From Vicinamibacteria bacterium (GTDB lineage Bacteria > Acidobacteriota > Vicinamibacteria > Vicinamibacterales > 2-12-FULL-66-21), in NCBI GenBank assembly GCA_025937075.1, contig JAICSD010000153.1, positions 1 through 9,097 on the forward strand: a DNA stretch of 9,097 nt, given 5' to 3'. Shown piece after piece: positions 1 to 7,148 of this stretch (the first letter of the stretch is position 1; the number at the start of each line of letters is the position of its first letter). The position numbers and the translations under genes were made by a program. The notes under the pieces were generated by a model. The model saw only the letters and a list, made by a program, of their open reading frames with translations. It had not been told where the DNA came from and ran no database searches.

Positions 1-605
1 AGCACGATGTTGCCGCGCTTCTTGTTCACCTTGATGACGCGCATCCGCAGCTCCTGGCCGCGCAGCGCGTCCAGGTTGCGCACGGGACGCACGTCGATCT
101 GCGATCCGGGCAGGAACGCGCGGACGCCGATGTCCACGGCAAGCCCTCCCTTGATGCGCTCGATGACGCGGCCGATCACGACCTTGCGCTCAGCATAGGC
201 CTTCTCGACCTCGTCCCAAATCTTCATCTTCTCGGCCTTCTCGCGCGAGAGGACGACGTAGCCTTCGCGATCCTCCGTGCGCTCGAGCAGCACGTCGACG
301 ATGTCGCCGGGCTGCACCGTGATCTGGCCGTTCTCGTCCACGAACTCGTCGACGGGAATGATCCCTTCGGACTTGTATCCGACGTCGACGATCACTTCGG
401 ACGGCGTGACCTTCAGCACCGTCCCCTTCACGACCTCGCCTTCCGCGATGTTGCGGAAGCTGTTATCGTAAAGGTCCAGAAGGCGCGCATACTCCTGCGG
501 ATCGACCTGATCGTCCAGCGGGGAGAAACCCGTTGACGTTCTCGTGGTCCCGGTCGGTGCACCTCCTTGTGTTGGGTTGTTCTTTGAATCGTCTGCTTGC
601 GGCAT
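1..605 (-). CDS. rpsA: 30S ribosomal protein S1, N-terminal part (cut by window start)
   Basis: This is the first 201 codons of ribosomal protein S1, which binds mRNA on the 30S subunit and helps start translation. After a variable head of about 50 residues (MPQADDSKNN at the start), a first S1 domain begins at about residue 55 (EGEVVKGTVLKVTPSEVIVD, then VGYKSEGIIP and YVVLSREKA). A second domain begins near residue 141 (VVIGRVIERIKGGLAVDIG, then AFLPGSQID). This arrangement, with the KAEKMKIWDEV linker between domains, is typical of bacterial S1. The ATG at 605-603 is chosen because an AGGAGG lies about 11 bases upstream and a strong promoter sits at 692-720. The reading frame runs off the window edge, so the remaining S1 domains are not visible. 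In many bacteria cmk directly precedes rpsA. Here cmk is on the same strand but an opposing gene separates them. Confidence 0.97.
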   Translation of the reverse strand, partial: MPQADDSKNNPTQGGAPTGTTRTSTGFSPLDDQVDPQEYARLLDLYDNSFRNIAEGEVVKGTVLKVTPSEVIVDVGYKSEGIIPVDEFVDENGQITVQPGDIVDVLLERTEDREGYVVLSREKAEKMKIWDEVEKAYAERKVVIGRVIERIKGGLAVDIGVRAFLPGSQIDVRPVRNLDALRGQELRMRVIKVNKKRGNIV

Positions 606-691
606 GCTGAGCGGGTCCTCCTCACGTACTTGCCGAATCACAGCTCCGGCGGGCTGTAGTGTCGAATCGCTTGAGTTGCGATAAGCAGTAG

Positions 692-720
692 ATTATCTAA
701 CACTTACGGGCGCAGGTCAA
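692..720 (-). promoter_or_regulatory. sigma-70 type promoter of rpsA
   Basis: On the minus strand there is a -35 box TTGACC (720-715), a 17-base spacer and a -10 box GATAAT (697-692). Each box matches the consensus at 5 of 6 positions with ideal spacing. Transcription would start near 685, giving a leader of about 80 bases before the rpsA ATG. It gives rpsA its own promoter, independent of cmk. Confidence 0.8.
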
Positions 721-776
721 GCACGGCTGCAGGGCGCGGGAAACCCGGGCGACCGGACGGGAAAGGACGAGAAACC

Positions 777-1502
777 ATGGCGAGGAAACCGGCGCGGAAG
801 CCGAAGGGGCGGAAGGCGGCGCGGCAGGCTCGCGGTCGAGGAAAAGCGAAGCCGGCGAGGCAGGCCGCGGGCGCCAGGACCGCCCGCGGGAAACCAGCGC
901 GGAAGCAGTCCCGCAATCCTCCGCGCGCTGGCAAGCGCAAGGCGACGCGCGCCTCGTCACGAGCCGCCCGGCGCGGCGGGCGCGGCATGGAGAAGACGCT
1001 CGCGCAGACTCCCGAGACCGGCCGGACCGTCAAGGGCCGGACGAACCCGCGTCCCACCAAACGCTCGACGCGCACGGGGGCCGGAGCGGGCCGTTCGCGA
1101 CGCGCGCCGGTCCTGGAGCGCGAGCGCAAGCAGCTCCGTGAGGTCGAGGAATCGTTGCCGGGTCCTCCGTCGAGCCTCAACATGGATCGCCACGGATCCG
1201 CCGCGCGCACCGGACGCGCGGAAATGCGCGAGGCGCGCCGCGAACATACGGAGACGAGCCCCGCGATGACCGGCGGCGACGTCGACGCGGATTGGGAAGA
1301 CGCCTACGCCGTCGGCGACGAAGCGCCCGGCGGCGACAATCCGACGCCCGATCAGGACCGCGTGGACGACATCGGACGGGCCCTCGGCATCGAATATCAG
1401 GACAACGAAGAGCTGAAGGGATCGGACAAGGTCGCGTCCCGCGACAAGCACCGCTGGGAACTGGATCCGGCCTCGTCGGAAGACTATCGGGACCGCGACT
1501 AG
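777..1502 (+). CDS. DUF6335-like protein with a long basic histone-like N-terminus
   Basis: The 241-residue product has two unlike halves. Residues 1 to about 130 are almost only Lys, Arg, Ala, Gly and Pro (for example KPARKPKGRKAARQARGRGK), like the disordered DNA-binding tails of bacterial histone H1-like proteins. Residues about 160-241 are acidic and carry the conserved-looking stretches SPAMTGGDVDADWEDAY, VGDEAPGGDNPTPDQD and RWELDPASSEDY. From memory these match DUF6335, a domain of unknown function known from cyanobacteria and other phyla. I have not searched for this. The ATG at 777 is preceded by AAAGGACGAG, a fair ribosome binding site. The gene lies between cmk and rpsA on the opposite strand and converges on cmk. 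Binding nucleic acid through the N-terminus is inference from composition; the role of the C-terminal half is unknown. Confidence 0.85.
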   Translation: MARKPARKPKGRKAARQARGRGKAKPARQAAGARTARGKPARKQSRNPPRAGKRKATRASSRAARRGGRGMEKTLAQTPETGRTVKGRTNPRPTKRSTRTGAGAGRSRRAPVLERERKQLREVEESLPGPPSSLNMDRHGSAARTGRAEMREARREHTETSPAMTGGDVDADWEDAYAVGDEAPGGDNPTPDQDRVDDIGRALGIEYQDNEELKGSDKVASRDKHRWELDPASSEDYRDRD

Positions 1503-1524
1503 GACGGGATGGGGTTCGCGGTTC

Positions 1525-1549
1525 CGCGCAACAGAAGTTGCGCGCTACG
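1525..1549 (-). repeat. palindromic repeat copy A (REP-like)
   Basis: Read on the minus strand, this is a CGTAGCG head followed by an 8-bp perfect stem (CGCGCAAC with GTTGCGCG, 1525-1532 and 1537-1544) and a 4-base loop. It is one of three copies of the same 25-base unit in the window. It lies head-to-head with copy B, separated by three bases, and contains the stop codon of cmk. Confidence 0.85.
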
Positions 1550-2231
1550 GGTCGTAGCGCGGCACTTCAGTGCCGCGTTTCTCGGCCACGATTCCGAGAA
1601 CGCGGGTCACCACCTCGTCGATCGGCAGCTCGGTCGTGTCGTTGACGAGGGCGTCGGGCGCGACGGCGAGCGGAGAGGCGGCACGCGTCGAATCGCTCCG
1701 ATCGCGCTCGGCGAGCGCCGTCGCCACATCCGCCAGTTGCCGGCCGCGCGCGGAGTGCGCCGGGTCCGCCGCGCGGCGCCGCGCGCGCTCGTCCGGTGAC
1801 GCATCGAGGTAGACCTTGACGTCGGCGCCCGGGAACACGACGGTTCCGATGTCCCGTCCTTCCATCACGACGTTGTCACGCTCCGCATAGCGGCGCTGGC
1901 GCGCGACGAGCACCCGCCGCACGGCCGGATGCCGCGCGACGATGGCCGCCGCGCGATCGATCTCGGGCGTCCGGATCGCGCGCGCAACGTCGTGCCCGTC
2001 GATGAGTACGCGGCCATCCTCCAGATCGAACACCGCGCGTTCGCCCATCGCCGCGACCGACGGCTCATCCTGTGGATCGACGCGGTCGTGCAGCGCCTTC
2101 CACGCGACGGCGCGATACATCGCGCCCGTATCGACGTGCCGGTAGCCGAGCCGCGCCGCGACAGCGCGGGCGACCGTTCCTTTGCCGGCGCCTGACGGCC
2201 CGTCGATCGCGATCACGAATGGCTTCGGCAC
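1545..2231 (-). CDS. cmk: cytidylate kinase
   Basis: Cmk is a cytoplasmic enzyme that phosphorylates CMP and dCMP with ATP in pyrimidine nucleotide supply. From the GTG at 2231 the product has 228 residues, close to the usual ~225. The P-loop GPSGAGKGT is at residues 11-19, followed by the substrate-binding DTGAMYRA (34-41), VMEGRDIGTVVFP (122-134) and RDRSDSTR (176-183) with PL just after. An ATG at 2258 would add nine residues (MCGAEHNTS). It has no better ribosome binding site and gives an N-terminus longer than usual before IDGPSG, so I prefer GTG with modest confidence. Residues 219-228 (RGTEVPRYDP) and the stop are encoded by the palindromic repeat at 1545-1577. The frame is open far upstream through the antisense of the hydrolase gene, but that is a GC-driven shadow. 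Confidence 0.95.
   Translation of the reverse strand: MPKPFVIAIDGPSGAGKGTVARAVAARLGYRHVDTGAMYRAVAWKALHDRVDPQDEPSVAAMGERAVFDLEDGRVLIDGHDVARAIRTPEIDRAAAIVARHPAVRRVLVARQRRYAERDNVVMEGRDIGTVVFPGADVKVYLDASPDERARRRAADPAHSARGRQLADVATALAERDRSDSTRAASPLAVAPDALVNDTTELPIDEVVTRVLGIVAEKRGTEVPRYDP
1553..1577 (+). repeat. palindromic repeat copy B (REP-like)
   Basis: The CGTAGCG head is followed by the stem CGCGGCAC (1558-1565), loop TTCA, and GTGCCGCG (1570-1577). Compared with copies A and C, two adjacent stem positions differ, and both are matched by compensating changes on the other arm. The heads of A and B also pair with each other (GCGCTACG, GGT, CGTAGCGC; 1542-1560). The copy lies wholly within the end of cmk. 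Confidence 0.85.
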
Positions 2232-2267
2232 GCTCGTATTATGCTCTGCTCCGCACATCCTATCTGA

Positions 2268-3446
2268 ATGGCCACAGTTCGACGCGTTCGGACGCGCACC
2301 GCGGTCGCCGCCGTTGTCGTCGCCGCTCTCGGCGCGGCGGGAGTGGCGACCGGCCGCCCGTACGCACGGGGCGCGGCGTTCGTCATCGAGGCCGCGGGAT
2401 TCGACGGCCTGGAGCGGCGCGCCGCATCCATCGAGTTCGAACCGATCGCCACGTCGAGTCCGCTGCGCGTTCCCTGGCGCGGCGGCCAACTGCGCGCGCG
2501 CGCCTACCGCCCTGCCCACTCGGAGGTCGGACGCGCGATCCTCCTCGTCCCCGGCGTCCACGCGGCAGGGATCGACGAGCCGCGCCTCGTCGGCTTCGCC
2601 CAGGATCTCGCCGGCATCGGACATCAGGTCCTCACCGTGGAGCTGCCGGACCTCGCGCACTATGAGATCACGCCGCGCGCTGCCGATATGATCGAGGACG
2701 CTGCGGCGTGGATGGCGCAGCAGGCCGAGTATCACGGTCCCGACGGCCACATCGGCATGATGGGCATCAGCTTCGGCGGCGGCCTCACGCTCGTGGCAGC
2801 GGGACGGCCGTCTATTGCGAACCGCGTGTCGTTTGCGATGTCCTTCGGCGGGCACGGCGATCTGCTGAGAACGCTGCAGTATCTCTGCACGGGCGTGCAG
2901 GCCGACGGTACGCTGCGTCCGCCGCACGATTACGGCCTCGCGATCGTGCTGCTGAACGTGGCGGACACGGCGGTGCCGCCCGATCAGGTCCAGCCGCTCA
3001 GGACGGCGATCCTCTCGTTCCTCGAAGCGTCGCGCCTCGACATGGTCGACAAGGTCCGGTCGGCCGCGGAATTCGAACACGCGAAAGTGCTCGAAGCGTC
3101 GCTGCCCGAGCCGTCGCGCAAGTACATGCAATACGTGAACGCCCGCGACGTTCGCCGACTCGGACCGATCCTGCTGCCGTACCTGGCAGCGCGCGCCTCC
3201 AATCCTGCCCTCTCACCAGCGCGCTCCGCCGCGCCGCAGTGCCCCGTCTATCTCCTCCACGGCGCCGACGACAACGTCGTCCCCGCAATCGAGTCGACGC
3301 TGCTCGCGCGGGACTTCCGCGCCAAGGGCCTCGAGGTGCATTTGCTCGAGACACCGCTCATCACGCACGCGGAGGTCGATCGGCGCTCGACGGCGATGGA
3401 CGTGTGGCGGCTCGTGCGGTTCTGGACGCAGCTGTTGGAGGAGTGA
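2268..3446 (+). CDS. membrane-anchored or exported alpha/beta hydrolase
   Basis: The 392-residue product starts with a basic stretch and a hydrophobic segment (residues 11-28, TAVAAVVVAALGAAGVATG), so it is probably an anchored or exported enzyme facing the periplasm. The rest looks like an alpha/beta hydrolase. It has a strand with an oxyanion-type motif (LLVPGVH, about 92-98), the nucleophile elbow GISFGG with Ser168, the acid residue in HGADDNVVP (probably Asp335) and His367 in ITHAEVD near the end. About 130 residues between the serine and the acid could form a lid. Substrate cannot be told; the dienelactone hydrolase or esterase/lipase groups are possible. The ATG at 2268 has no visible ribosome binding site, and a TATTAT at 2237-2242 could give a very short leader. 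The gene is divergent from cmk, with 36 bases or fewer between starts, and is followed by the pseudouridine synthase gene 37 bases downstream, probably in one transcript. Confidence 0.88.
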   Translation: MATVRRVRTRTAVAAVVVAALGAAGVATGRPYARGAAFVIEAAGFDGLERRAASIEFEPIATSSPLRVPWRGGQLRARAYRPAHSEVGRAILLVPGVHAAGIDEPRLVGFAQDLAGIGHQVLTVELPDLAHYEITPRAADMIEDAAAWMAQQAEYHGPDGHIGMMGISFGGGLTLVAAGRPSIANRVSFAMSFGGHGDLLRTLQYLCTGVQADGTLRPPHDYGLAIVLLNVADTAVPPDQVQPLRTAILSFLEASRLDMVDKVRSAAEFEHAKVLEASLPEPSRKYMQYVNARDVRRLGPILLPYLAARASNPALSPARSAAPQCPVYLLHGADDNVVPAIESTLLARDFRAKGLEVHLLETPLITHAEVDRRSTAMDVWRLVRFWTQLLEE

Positions 3447-3449
3447 GTT

Positions 3450-3474
3450 CGTAGCGCGCAACTTCAGTTGCGCG
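3450..3474 (+). repeat. palindromic repeat copy C (REP-like)
   Basis: This is a single copy in the gap between the hydrolase and pseudouridine synthase genes. The CGTAGCG head is followed by CGCGCAAC (3455-3462), loop TTCA and GTTGCGCG (3467-3474). It is identical to copy A except for one loop base, and differs from copy B only at the two compensated stem pairs. Confidence 0.85.
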
Positions 3475-3477
3475 GAG
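3474..3477 (+). promoter_or_regulatory. ribosome binding site of the pseudouridine synthase gene, touching a palindrome
   Basis: GGAG lies six bases before the ATG at 3484. Its first G is the last base of the palindromic stem of repeat copy C, so a folded repeat would sit directly against the ribosome binding site. Confidence 0.6.
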
Positions 3478-3483
3478 CACACG

Positions 3484-4236
3484 ATGGAGCGTCTCCAGAA
3501 AATCCTGTCGACCGCTGGCGTCGCGTCACGGCGCGCGTCCGAGGATCTGATCCGCGAGGGGCGCGTGTCCGTCAACCGTGCTGTCGTGACGGAGCTAGGA
3601 ACCAAGGCGGATCCCGCACAGGACGACATCCGCGTCGATGGACGCCGCATCCGCGTCGAGATGCGGCGGATCTACATCCTCCTGAACAAGCCGCGTGGGT
3701 ACGTGACGACGAGGCGCGATCCGCAGGGACGGCCGACGGTGCTCGATCTCGTGAAGAACGTCCGCGAGTACGTCTACCCGGTGGGCCGTCTCGACTACGA
3801 CTCGGAAGGCCTCCTGATCCTGACGAACGACGGCGATCTGGCCGCGCGCCTCACCCACCCGCGCCATGAAGTCGAGCGCGTGTACGAAGCGCGCGTCCGC
3901 GGCGTTCCCGATGCGCACGCACTCGATCGGCTCGCCCGCGGAATCGTCATCGACGGACGGCGCACGGCGCCGGCACGCGTCAGGCCCGTACGCGAGCGCC
4001 AGCCGCGGCAGGATCGCAGCAGCGAGCAACAGTCGACAGTCGAGATCGCGCTGCACGAGGGACGCCAGCGGCAGGTGCGCCGCATGTTCGATGCGGTCGG
4101 CCATCCGGTCGTGCGGCTGCGGCGAGTCCGGATCGGTCCGATTGAGGATCGGTCGCTGGCCCCGGGACGCTCGCGTCCGCTGACCAGACAGGAGCTGGCT
4201 AAGCTGGAGCGCGCGACTCCGCGTCGGCGAGACTAA
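3484..4236 (+). CDS. rluB: RluB/RsuA-family rRNA pseudouridine synthase
   Basis: The 250-residue cytoplasmic enzyme turns a specific uridine of rRNA into pseudouridine. An S4 RNA-binding domain fills residues 1 to about 60 (MERLQKILSTAGVASRRASE, then LIREGRVSVN). The catalytic domain follows, with ILLNKPRGYVTT (65-76), the signature PVGRLDYDSEGLLILTNDG whose Asp104 is the catalytic residue, and GRQRQVRRMFDAVGHPVVRL towards the end. It belongs to the RsuA/RluB/RluE/RluF group. RluB (23S rRNA) is preferred over RsuA (16S) because rluB genes are usually found near scpB and cmk, as here, but sequence alone does not settle it. A less conserved Arg/Gln/Ser-rich stretch (about residues 168-185, RERQPRQDRSSEQQS) interrupts the catalytic domain. 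The ATG has a GGAG six bases upstream. The gene converges on the kinase gene, 49 bases away. Confidence 0.93.
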   Translation: MERLQKILSTAGVASRRASEDLIREGRVSVNRAVVTELGTKADPAQDDIRVDGRRIRVEMRRIYILLNKPRGYVTTRRDPQGRPTVLDLVKNVREYVYPVGRLDYDSEGLLILTNDGDLAARLTHPRHEVERVYEARVRGVPDAHALDRLARGIVIDGRRTAPARVRPVRERQPRQDRSSEQQSTVEIALHEGRQRQVRRMFDAVGHPVVRLRRVRIGPIEDRSLAPGRSRPLTRQELAKLERATPRRRD

Positions 4237-4285
4237 GACTAGCAGGTGCGTTCTTCGGCGGCCGCGGTGAGGCGTGTCAGATTGG

Positions 4286-7084
4286 TCACCGGGAGCTCTC
4301 CGAGAGCGGCCGCTGGACGATTGATGGGAGCGGAACGCTGCCACCCGTGGTCACGCGCTGCCGCATCACCCCAACATCCGTCTTCATTCGGGACAGAAGC
4401 GTCTGAAACCGCAGGCCGCGCCGGGCCGACTGGAACGCCGGATCGCGCGTCATGGTCCGATAATCCCGCCAGCCAGCGTCATACGCCCGCTCGCACCAGC
4501 GCGTCGCCGTCTGGACATCGCCGGCAACGGCATACGTCGCGGCCATCTCCATCAGCAACCTCGGTGATTGATTACCGGCGTCCAGTGCCTTCCGGGCCGA
4601 CGCCCTTGCAGTCTCGATCAGGTTCGCCGATTCGTTTGACCTCCCGCTTGCCGCGAGAAGATACGCATAACGGGTCCGCGGCGACTCGGGAACGAGCCAC
4701 GCGTTGATCGAATCCCAGTCCGCTGGGCTTCTGCGTACCATAGCTTCGGCCAGTGCCGTCGCGTCGGCTGTCTGCATCAGATAGGTCAGCTCCGAGAGGA
4801 CCGCCGGCGGCTCCTCGGTGTCCGGTCTCGCCTGCACCGTCTGTCGAGCGACGCGGAGCGCGTTCTGATCGTTCCCGCGAAGGCTCTCCAAGAGCGCAAG
4901 GAGAATCTGCATCCGGCTGCTTCCCGGGAACTGTTGCTCGGCCCCCCTCAACCAGCGTTCAGCTACACTGTCGTCGCCGAGAAAGACGAGCGGACATCCA
5001 ACGTGATAGTAGCTGTCCGACGTTCCCGGTTCCAGCTCGAACGCGCGCGTCGCCCACAGGAACGACTCATCGTAGTGACCCTGCTCCAGTTCGAGGAGCG
5101 ACAGATTCTGCATCGTGTCCGAATGATTCGGGTCGAGGTTCATCGCGCGCAGGAACGAGACTCTTGCGTCTGCAAGGCTTCCCTTCTGCATGTAAATCGA
5201 CCCCAGCACGAAGTGCGCGTTCGCCATCTTCGGGTCGATCGCCAGAACCTGCTGAGCCGCATCGAATGCATCTCGCGTATATCTGCTCTCCTCCAGAACT
5301 CCGAGTAGCAGCAAGCGGTAAGCCAGAGACGTTCGAGCAACCGCGAAGTGTGGATCCAGCGCCAACGCCTTCCGCAACAGGTCGACGCCCTGATGGTTCT
5401 CCTCGCGGGCGAACATCGAGAATCGTCGCGAGTTGAGATAGAGTCCATACGCCTGCTGGTTGGCCGTGGGACGTTTCGCGATTCGCTCTCGTTCGTCCGC
5501 GGAGAGCGTGGCTTGTAGGGCCGAGATAATCTGGAACACCACGTCGCTTTCCACCCGGAGCACGTCTTCCACCCCTCCCTCGTATGCCTGCGACCACCGG
5601 GTTCCACCCGTCCGCGCATCGACAAGTTGCACGTCAACATGGACGCGATCGCCTTCAGCTCTCACCGTGCCTGCGACATAGCCGTCGATTCCCGCGTCTT
5701 CGGCGATGCGCCGATTGCCTCGCGTCGAGTACGCGTCAACCGCGCTGCCGCTGAGGACCCGCAACGCCGAAACTCTGGACAGCTGACCTCGGATTTCTTC
5801 TGCCATGCCGGCGGCGAAGTACGCATGAACACCATGCAATGACACGTCTCTGAACGGCACAACGGCGATCAAAGGGCGGGTGGTTCCGCCCGTCTGAGCG
5901 CCGCGATCCCGTTCTGTCCGGACGCGGGGCAAGACGTTCATGAGCACGATGACGACAACCGCGACGGCGCTGGACAGCATGGCCAGGTCCCGCACCGCAA
6001 GAACTGGCCGTGTCGCCGTGGACGTCGGCGGCGTCTGCAGCGCCTCCAGGGCCTCTGCGAGATCGACGGCCGAGCCAAATCTCTCCTCGGGCGTTTTCGC
6101 GAGACACCTTTCGATGACGGCGGCGAGACGGCACGCGTCCGGTGTGGTGGTGGCGAACGCGAGCGGAGGGTCATTCGCCAGCGTGGCTGTCAGACGCTCG
6201 AGGGGCGTGGCGCCTTCGAAGGCACGCATTCCAGTGAGCATCTCGTACAGCACTGCGCCAACTGCGAAAAGATCGGCGCGATGATCCACACGTGCCACTC
6301 GAATCTGCTCAGGGGCCATGTACCCGACGGTACCAACCAGCCCATCGGCCTGAGTGTTCGTCGCAGAGGCACTTACGGGGCTGTGTGCTGCGCTGGCCAG
6401 CGTGGCCAGACCGAAGTCCAGAATCTTCAGCCGGCCGTCGCTGGTGATGAAGAGATTCTCTGGTTTGAGATCGCGATGGGCGATGCCTTTCGCATGTGCG
6501 GCTGCAAGTCCAATTGCCAGCTGCCGCCCGTAGACGATCACTTCCGATACGGCCAGCGCTCCACGCGCGATCCGGTCGCGAACCGTTTCACCCTGCAGCA
6601 GCTCGGCAACCACGAACGGATGACCGTCGTGCGTACCGACATCGTGGATGGACAGTATGTTCGGATGCTCGAGGACAGCGGCCGCGCGTGCTTCCTGCTC
6701 GAAACGCGTTAGGTGATCTTCACTGACGTTGTAGCTTGATGAATGCACCTTGATCGCGACCTCGCGATCGAGGCGTCGATCTAGAGCGCGATACACCTCG
6801 CCGAATCCACCCTTTCCGAGCAGGGACACGACTTCGAAACGTCCCATCCGGGTTCCAGGGGGAAGGGCTGCGCGAACGCCTGAACCAGCCTGAGCACCCG
6901 AGTCGTCGGACGATTGAGTGTCGAGAATCGAAGTCGCATCGTCATGCGCGCTCAGCAGCCGCTCGACCTCGCGCCGAAGGGCCGAATTTCCCTGACAGGC
7001 TCGATCGAGCACGACGCCGCGGTCCGCCCGAGTGACGCTTACCACGGAGTCAAAGGCTCGGTGAAGTTCAGCGGCATCAATCAT
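4286..7084 (-). CDS. transmembrane Ser/Thr protein kinase with TolB-like and TPR regions
   Basis: The 932-residue product starts with a short helical region (about 5-50) seen in many acidobacterial kinases. The kinase domain is at about 83-350 and is complete: glycine loop LLGKGGFGEVYRA, VAIK with Lys112, HRDLKPEN with catalytic Asp205, DFG at 223-225, and GTVGYMAPEQ with a conserved Thr252. One membrane helix (about 368-386) follows. The outer part has a TolB/adenylate-cyclase N-terminal-like domain (about 403-505, including VVPFRDVS, YFAAGMAEEIRGQLSR and TGGTRWSQAYEG) and then TPR-like helices (about 540-760) such as ANAHFVLGSIYMQKGSLADA. This design suggests an outer-facing sensor controlling an inner kinase. 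The ATG at 7084 is preferred. A TTG at 7102 would add six residues but has no ribosome binding site. The gene is divergent from a sigma factor gene, a pairing well known for kinase-controlled ECF sigma factors. Confidence 0.95.
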   Translation of the reverse strand: MIDAAELHRAFDSVVSVTRADRGVVLDRACQGNSALRREVERLLSAHDDATSILDTQSSDDSGAQAGSGVRAALPPGTRMGRFEVVSLLGKGGFGEVYRALDRRLDREVAIKVHSSSYNVSEDHLTRFEQEARAAAVLEHPNILSIHDVGTHDGHPFVVAELLQGETVRDRIARGALAVSEVIVYGRQLAIGLAAAHAKGIAHRDLKPENLFITSDGRLKILDFGLATLASAAHSPVSASATNTQADGLVGTVGYMAPEQIRVARVDHRADLFAVGAVLYEMLTGMRAFEGATPLERLTATLANDPPLAFATTTPDACRLAAVIERCLAKTPEERFGSAVDLAEALEALQTPPTSTATRPVLAVRDLAMLSSAVAVVVIVLMNVLPRVRTERDRGAQTGGTTRPLIAVVPFRDVSLHGVHAYFAAGMAEEIRGQLSRVSALRVLSGSAVDAYSTRGNRRIAEDAGIDGYVAGTVRAEGDRVHVDVQLVDARTGGTRWSQAYEGGVEDVLRVESDVVFQIISALQATLSADERERIAKRPTANQQAYGLYLNSRRFSMFAREENHQGVDLLRKALALDPHFAVARTSLAYRLLLLGVLEESRYTRDAFDAAQQVLAIDPKMANAHFVLGSIYMQKGSLADARVSFLRAMNLDPNHSDTMQNLSLLELEQGHYDESFLWATRAFELEPGTSDSYYHVGCPLVFLGDDSVAERWLRGAEQQFPGSSRMQILLALLESLRGNDQNALRVARQTVQARPDTEEPPAVLSELTYLMQTADATALAEAMVRRSPADWDSINAWLVPESPRTRYAYLLAASGRSNESANLIETARASARKALDAGNQSPRLLMEMAATYAVAGDVQTATRWCERAYDAGWRDYRTMTRDPAFQSARRGLRFQTLLSRMKTDVGVMRQRVTTGGSVPLPSIVQRPLSESSR

Positions 7085-7115
7085 CGCGGACGGGCCCGCC
7101 AATTAACGGGGGGTG

Positions 7116-7123
7116 AGTATACT
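7116..7123. promoter_or_regulatory. palindromic -10-like element between divergent kinase and sigma genes
   Basis: AGTATACT is self-complementary, so it offers a TATACT -10 box on both strands (7118-7123 plus, 7121-7116 minus). It lies in the 64-base gap between the two genes. A plus start near 7130 would leave a leader of about 19 bases carrying the AGGA at 7140. I see no good -35 box on either side, so this is tentative. Confidence 0.35.
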
Positions 7124-7139
7124 ACCGGCGGGTTCACCC

Positions 7140-7143
7140 AGGA
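7140..7143 (+). promoter_or_regulatory. ribosome binding site setting the sigma factor start
   Basis: AGGA ends five bases before the GTG at 7149. An upstream in-frame GTG at 7113 has no such signal, so 7149 is the better start. Confidence 0.55.
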
Positions 7144-7148
7144 TCCAC

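Noticed and set aside
671..698. A plus-strand promoter for the DUF6335-like gene starting at TTGAGT
   Set aside because: No -10 hexamer at proper spacing matches well; the same bases are better explained by the opposing rpsA promoter.
704..1451. Long minus-strand ORFs opposite the DUF6335-like gene
   Set aside because: They mirror the Lys/Arg/Ala codons of the plus gene as Arg/Pro/Ala-rich sequence and lack start signals and recognisable motifs.
2232..3131. A 300-residue N-terminal extension of Cmk open on the minus strand
   Set aside because: It is antisense to the well-supported hydrolase, has a composition typical of GC-rich shadow frames (His/Arg/Ala-rich), and Cmk has a normal start just before IDGPSG.
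3595..4344. A 249-residue minus ORF opposite the pseudouridine synthase gene
   Set aside because: The plus strand shows full S4 and catalytic motifs; the minus frame has no domain and overlaps the end of the kinase gene.
4246..5436. Plus ORFs inside the kinase gene
   Set aside because: They are Ser/Pro/Arg-rich shadows of the TPR region, which has clear protein-level structure on the minus strand.
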